Assembly (NCBI GenBank): GCA_963573385.1 | Contig: CAUYLG010038402.1 | Span: 1 to 64,000, forward strand | DNA: 64,000 nucleotides | Direction: 5' to 3' | DNA from: Cacajao melanocephalus | Taxonomy: Eukaryota; Chordata; Mammalia; Primates; Pitheciidae | Part shown: one piece after another, positions 62,571 through 64,000 of the stretch | Layout: each line of letters starts with the position of its first letter | Numbering within the stretch: the stretch's first letter is position 1 | Translations under genes and position numbers: made by a program | Notes under the pieces: generated by a model | The model's input: the letters and a program-made list of their open reading frames with translations, nothing else | What the model was told of the DNA's origin: nothing | Databases searched by the model: none

Positions 62571-63209
62571 TGGATTCCCTTTGCATGATAGAACTTCAAC
62601 CCTTGGAGCCTGTGAGGACCCAGGCAGTATCAGGTCACCATCCACGTTATAGATGAGACCATCTGTAACATCACCATCTATAACACCCCTATCCAGCCTT
62701 CAGATGAGATAATAGCTCTGACTGCAAGCTCTCTGACCGTGGCCTAGAGAGGGCATGTGGCTTGCTCAGAAACAGCCTGTTAGGGGCTTCCTCTGGGCCA
62801 GAACCCAGACCCCTTGGCTCTTAGTCCAGTGTTCCTCTCCTAACCCAGGCTGCCTTTGGGGGCCTTGGGAGTCTCTCATTTCACTGGGAATGCCTAATGG
62901 CGGTTGCCACGTGTTGCCGTTGTTGGTGTATGTAAGTCACTCTTCTGTCCTCATGTCCCCACTCTGTCCTCCTGCCCCTTCTTGGGGGTGGATCCTGCGG
63001 GAGAGGGGGCAGCAGCCAAGCAAGGCCTCACTTCCACTTTTCTATCTGCAGGACCCAGGGCTGGGCATGTTTGGTGCAACAGGCTGGGAATACCCTCCCT
63101 CACCCCACCCTCCCCATTCCTTTTCTCAGAGGCAGTGGGCCAGGGACTGGAGCCTGTGGTGGGCTCCTTTCCCTCAAGCCTTGTGGTGGGCAGCCATTAA
63201 AAGGCAGTA

Positions 63210-63650
63210 AGGATCCCTCCTCCTGGTAGTCACACCCTCATGTTGTCCTCTCCCCTTGAGTGTGGGCTGGATATAGTGAATTGAGTCTAATAAATTGAAT
63301 ACAGTGGAAGTGATGGGATCACTTCTGAGATTAGGTTACAAACAGACTGGCTTCTGTCCTGGGAGCTCTCCCCATCATTCTCTCACTCACCTGAACGCCA
63401 GCTGCCATGTTGTGAGCTCTGGTTGACAGCCAGTGAAGACGTGAGGCCACCAGCAGCCAAGTGCATGAACTTGGAAGTGGTTCCCCTCAGTCTAACGTTC
63501 AGGTGAGACCACAGCCTTGACTGCAACCTCATGAGAGACCCTGGACCAGAGAACCCAGCTTAACTATGCCACAGGAACTGCCGGGTGATAAATGTTTGTT
63601 GTTTCAAGCTGCTAAATTTTGGGGAAACTTGCCACACGGACACAGGTAAC
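63210..63650 (+). mobile_element. MLT1-type (ERVL-MaLR) LTR
   Basis: GATGGGATCACTTCTGAGATTAGG, GACTGCAACCTCATGAGAGACC and GATAAATGTTTGTTGTTTCAAG lie in MLT1 LTR order. It is non-coding, and no internal retroviral region is seen in the window. Confidence 0.7.
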
Positions 63651-64000
63651 TTCAAAAATACCTCCCCCCATCACTCCCACCTCCTTGCAGCCATTGACCC
63701 TTCCTCTTCTTCCCCTTCTACCCTTCCTCCCACTCCTGAGACATAAGCAATCATTCTCAATCCCATTCACCTTTTATTGACTGGAGGGTTGACCTTGGTG
63801 AAGTCATTTCACCCTCTGGGTTCATTTTCCTCTTGGTTAAAGCTGTTTACTGAATAGTAATAAACTTTCCCAGGTGCATGGCTTTTTGCATGCACCAAGA
63901 CTTTCCTGCCTGTTGTCTCATCTTGATCCTCATGACCACTCTGTGACATACTTCAGACAGGTCCACATACTCCCAGATGGTAGATGGACAGACTGAGGCC

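Overview
The window is vertebrate, specifically primate, nuclear DNA. It is packed with Alu SINEs (roughly 65-70 by eye, on both strands), carries one full-length 7SL RNA pseudogene, and contains two complete intron-containing genes whose spliced products I recognise: HMOX1 (heme oxygenase 1, 288 aa, 5 exons) and MCM5 (replicative helicase subunit, 734 aa, 16 coding exons plus a probable non-coding first exon). Both are on the + strand. This is the HMOX1-MCM5 neighbourhood of human chromosome 22q or its orthologue. Compared with the human proteins as I remember them, HMOX1 differs at about ten positions and MCM5 at about six, with every reading frame intact. That points to a non-human catarrhine (Old World monkey or gibbon more likely than human or chimpanzee), but I could not run an alignment.

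Layout. 1-15,400 is the HMOX1 upstream region: mostly Alus, MIR/L2 remnants, an MLT1-like LTR piece and the 7SL pseudogene. Two unique islands stand out here, at 3,920-4,100 and 8,600-8,730. They carry clustered TGCTGAGTCA-type elements (antioxidant/stress response elements) and match the distal enhancers E2 and E1 of HMOX1. 15,250-15,570 is the HMOX1 proximal promoter: a G-run tract, the known (GT)n microsatellite, a CACGTGAC E-box and a CATAAAT TATA-like box. 15,649-26,473 holds the HMOX1 coding exons, with the 3'UTR to about 27,090. 27,100-32,090 is repeat-filled intergenic DNA. 32,090-32,640 is the GC-rich MCM5 promoter and first exon, with four CCAAT boxes and two E2F sites. 32,646-53,905 holds the MCM5 coding exons, with polyadenylation near 54,150. 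54,150-64,000 is intergenic, with Alus, MIR/L2 fragments and an MLT1-type LTR at about 63,210-63,650.

Function. HMOX1 is an ER tail-anchored enzyme that degrades heme and is induced by heme and oxidative stress through NRF2/BACH1 sites, which fits the ARE clusters. MCM5 is one of six MCM2-7 subunits and is induced at G1/S through E2F, which fits its promoter. The genes are neighbours and co-directional but functionally unrelated. I found no sign of a previously undescribed gene system. The most interesting signals are regulatory and structural: the 29-bp tandem architecture of the E2 enhancer, a GC-AG intron, an interrupted short (GT)n allele beside a G4 motif, and several local tandem duplications.
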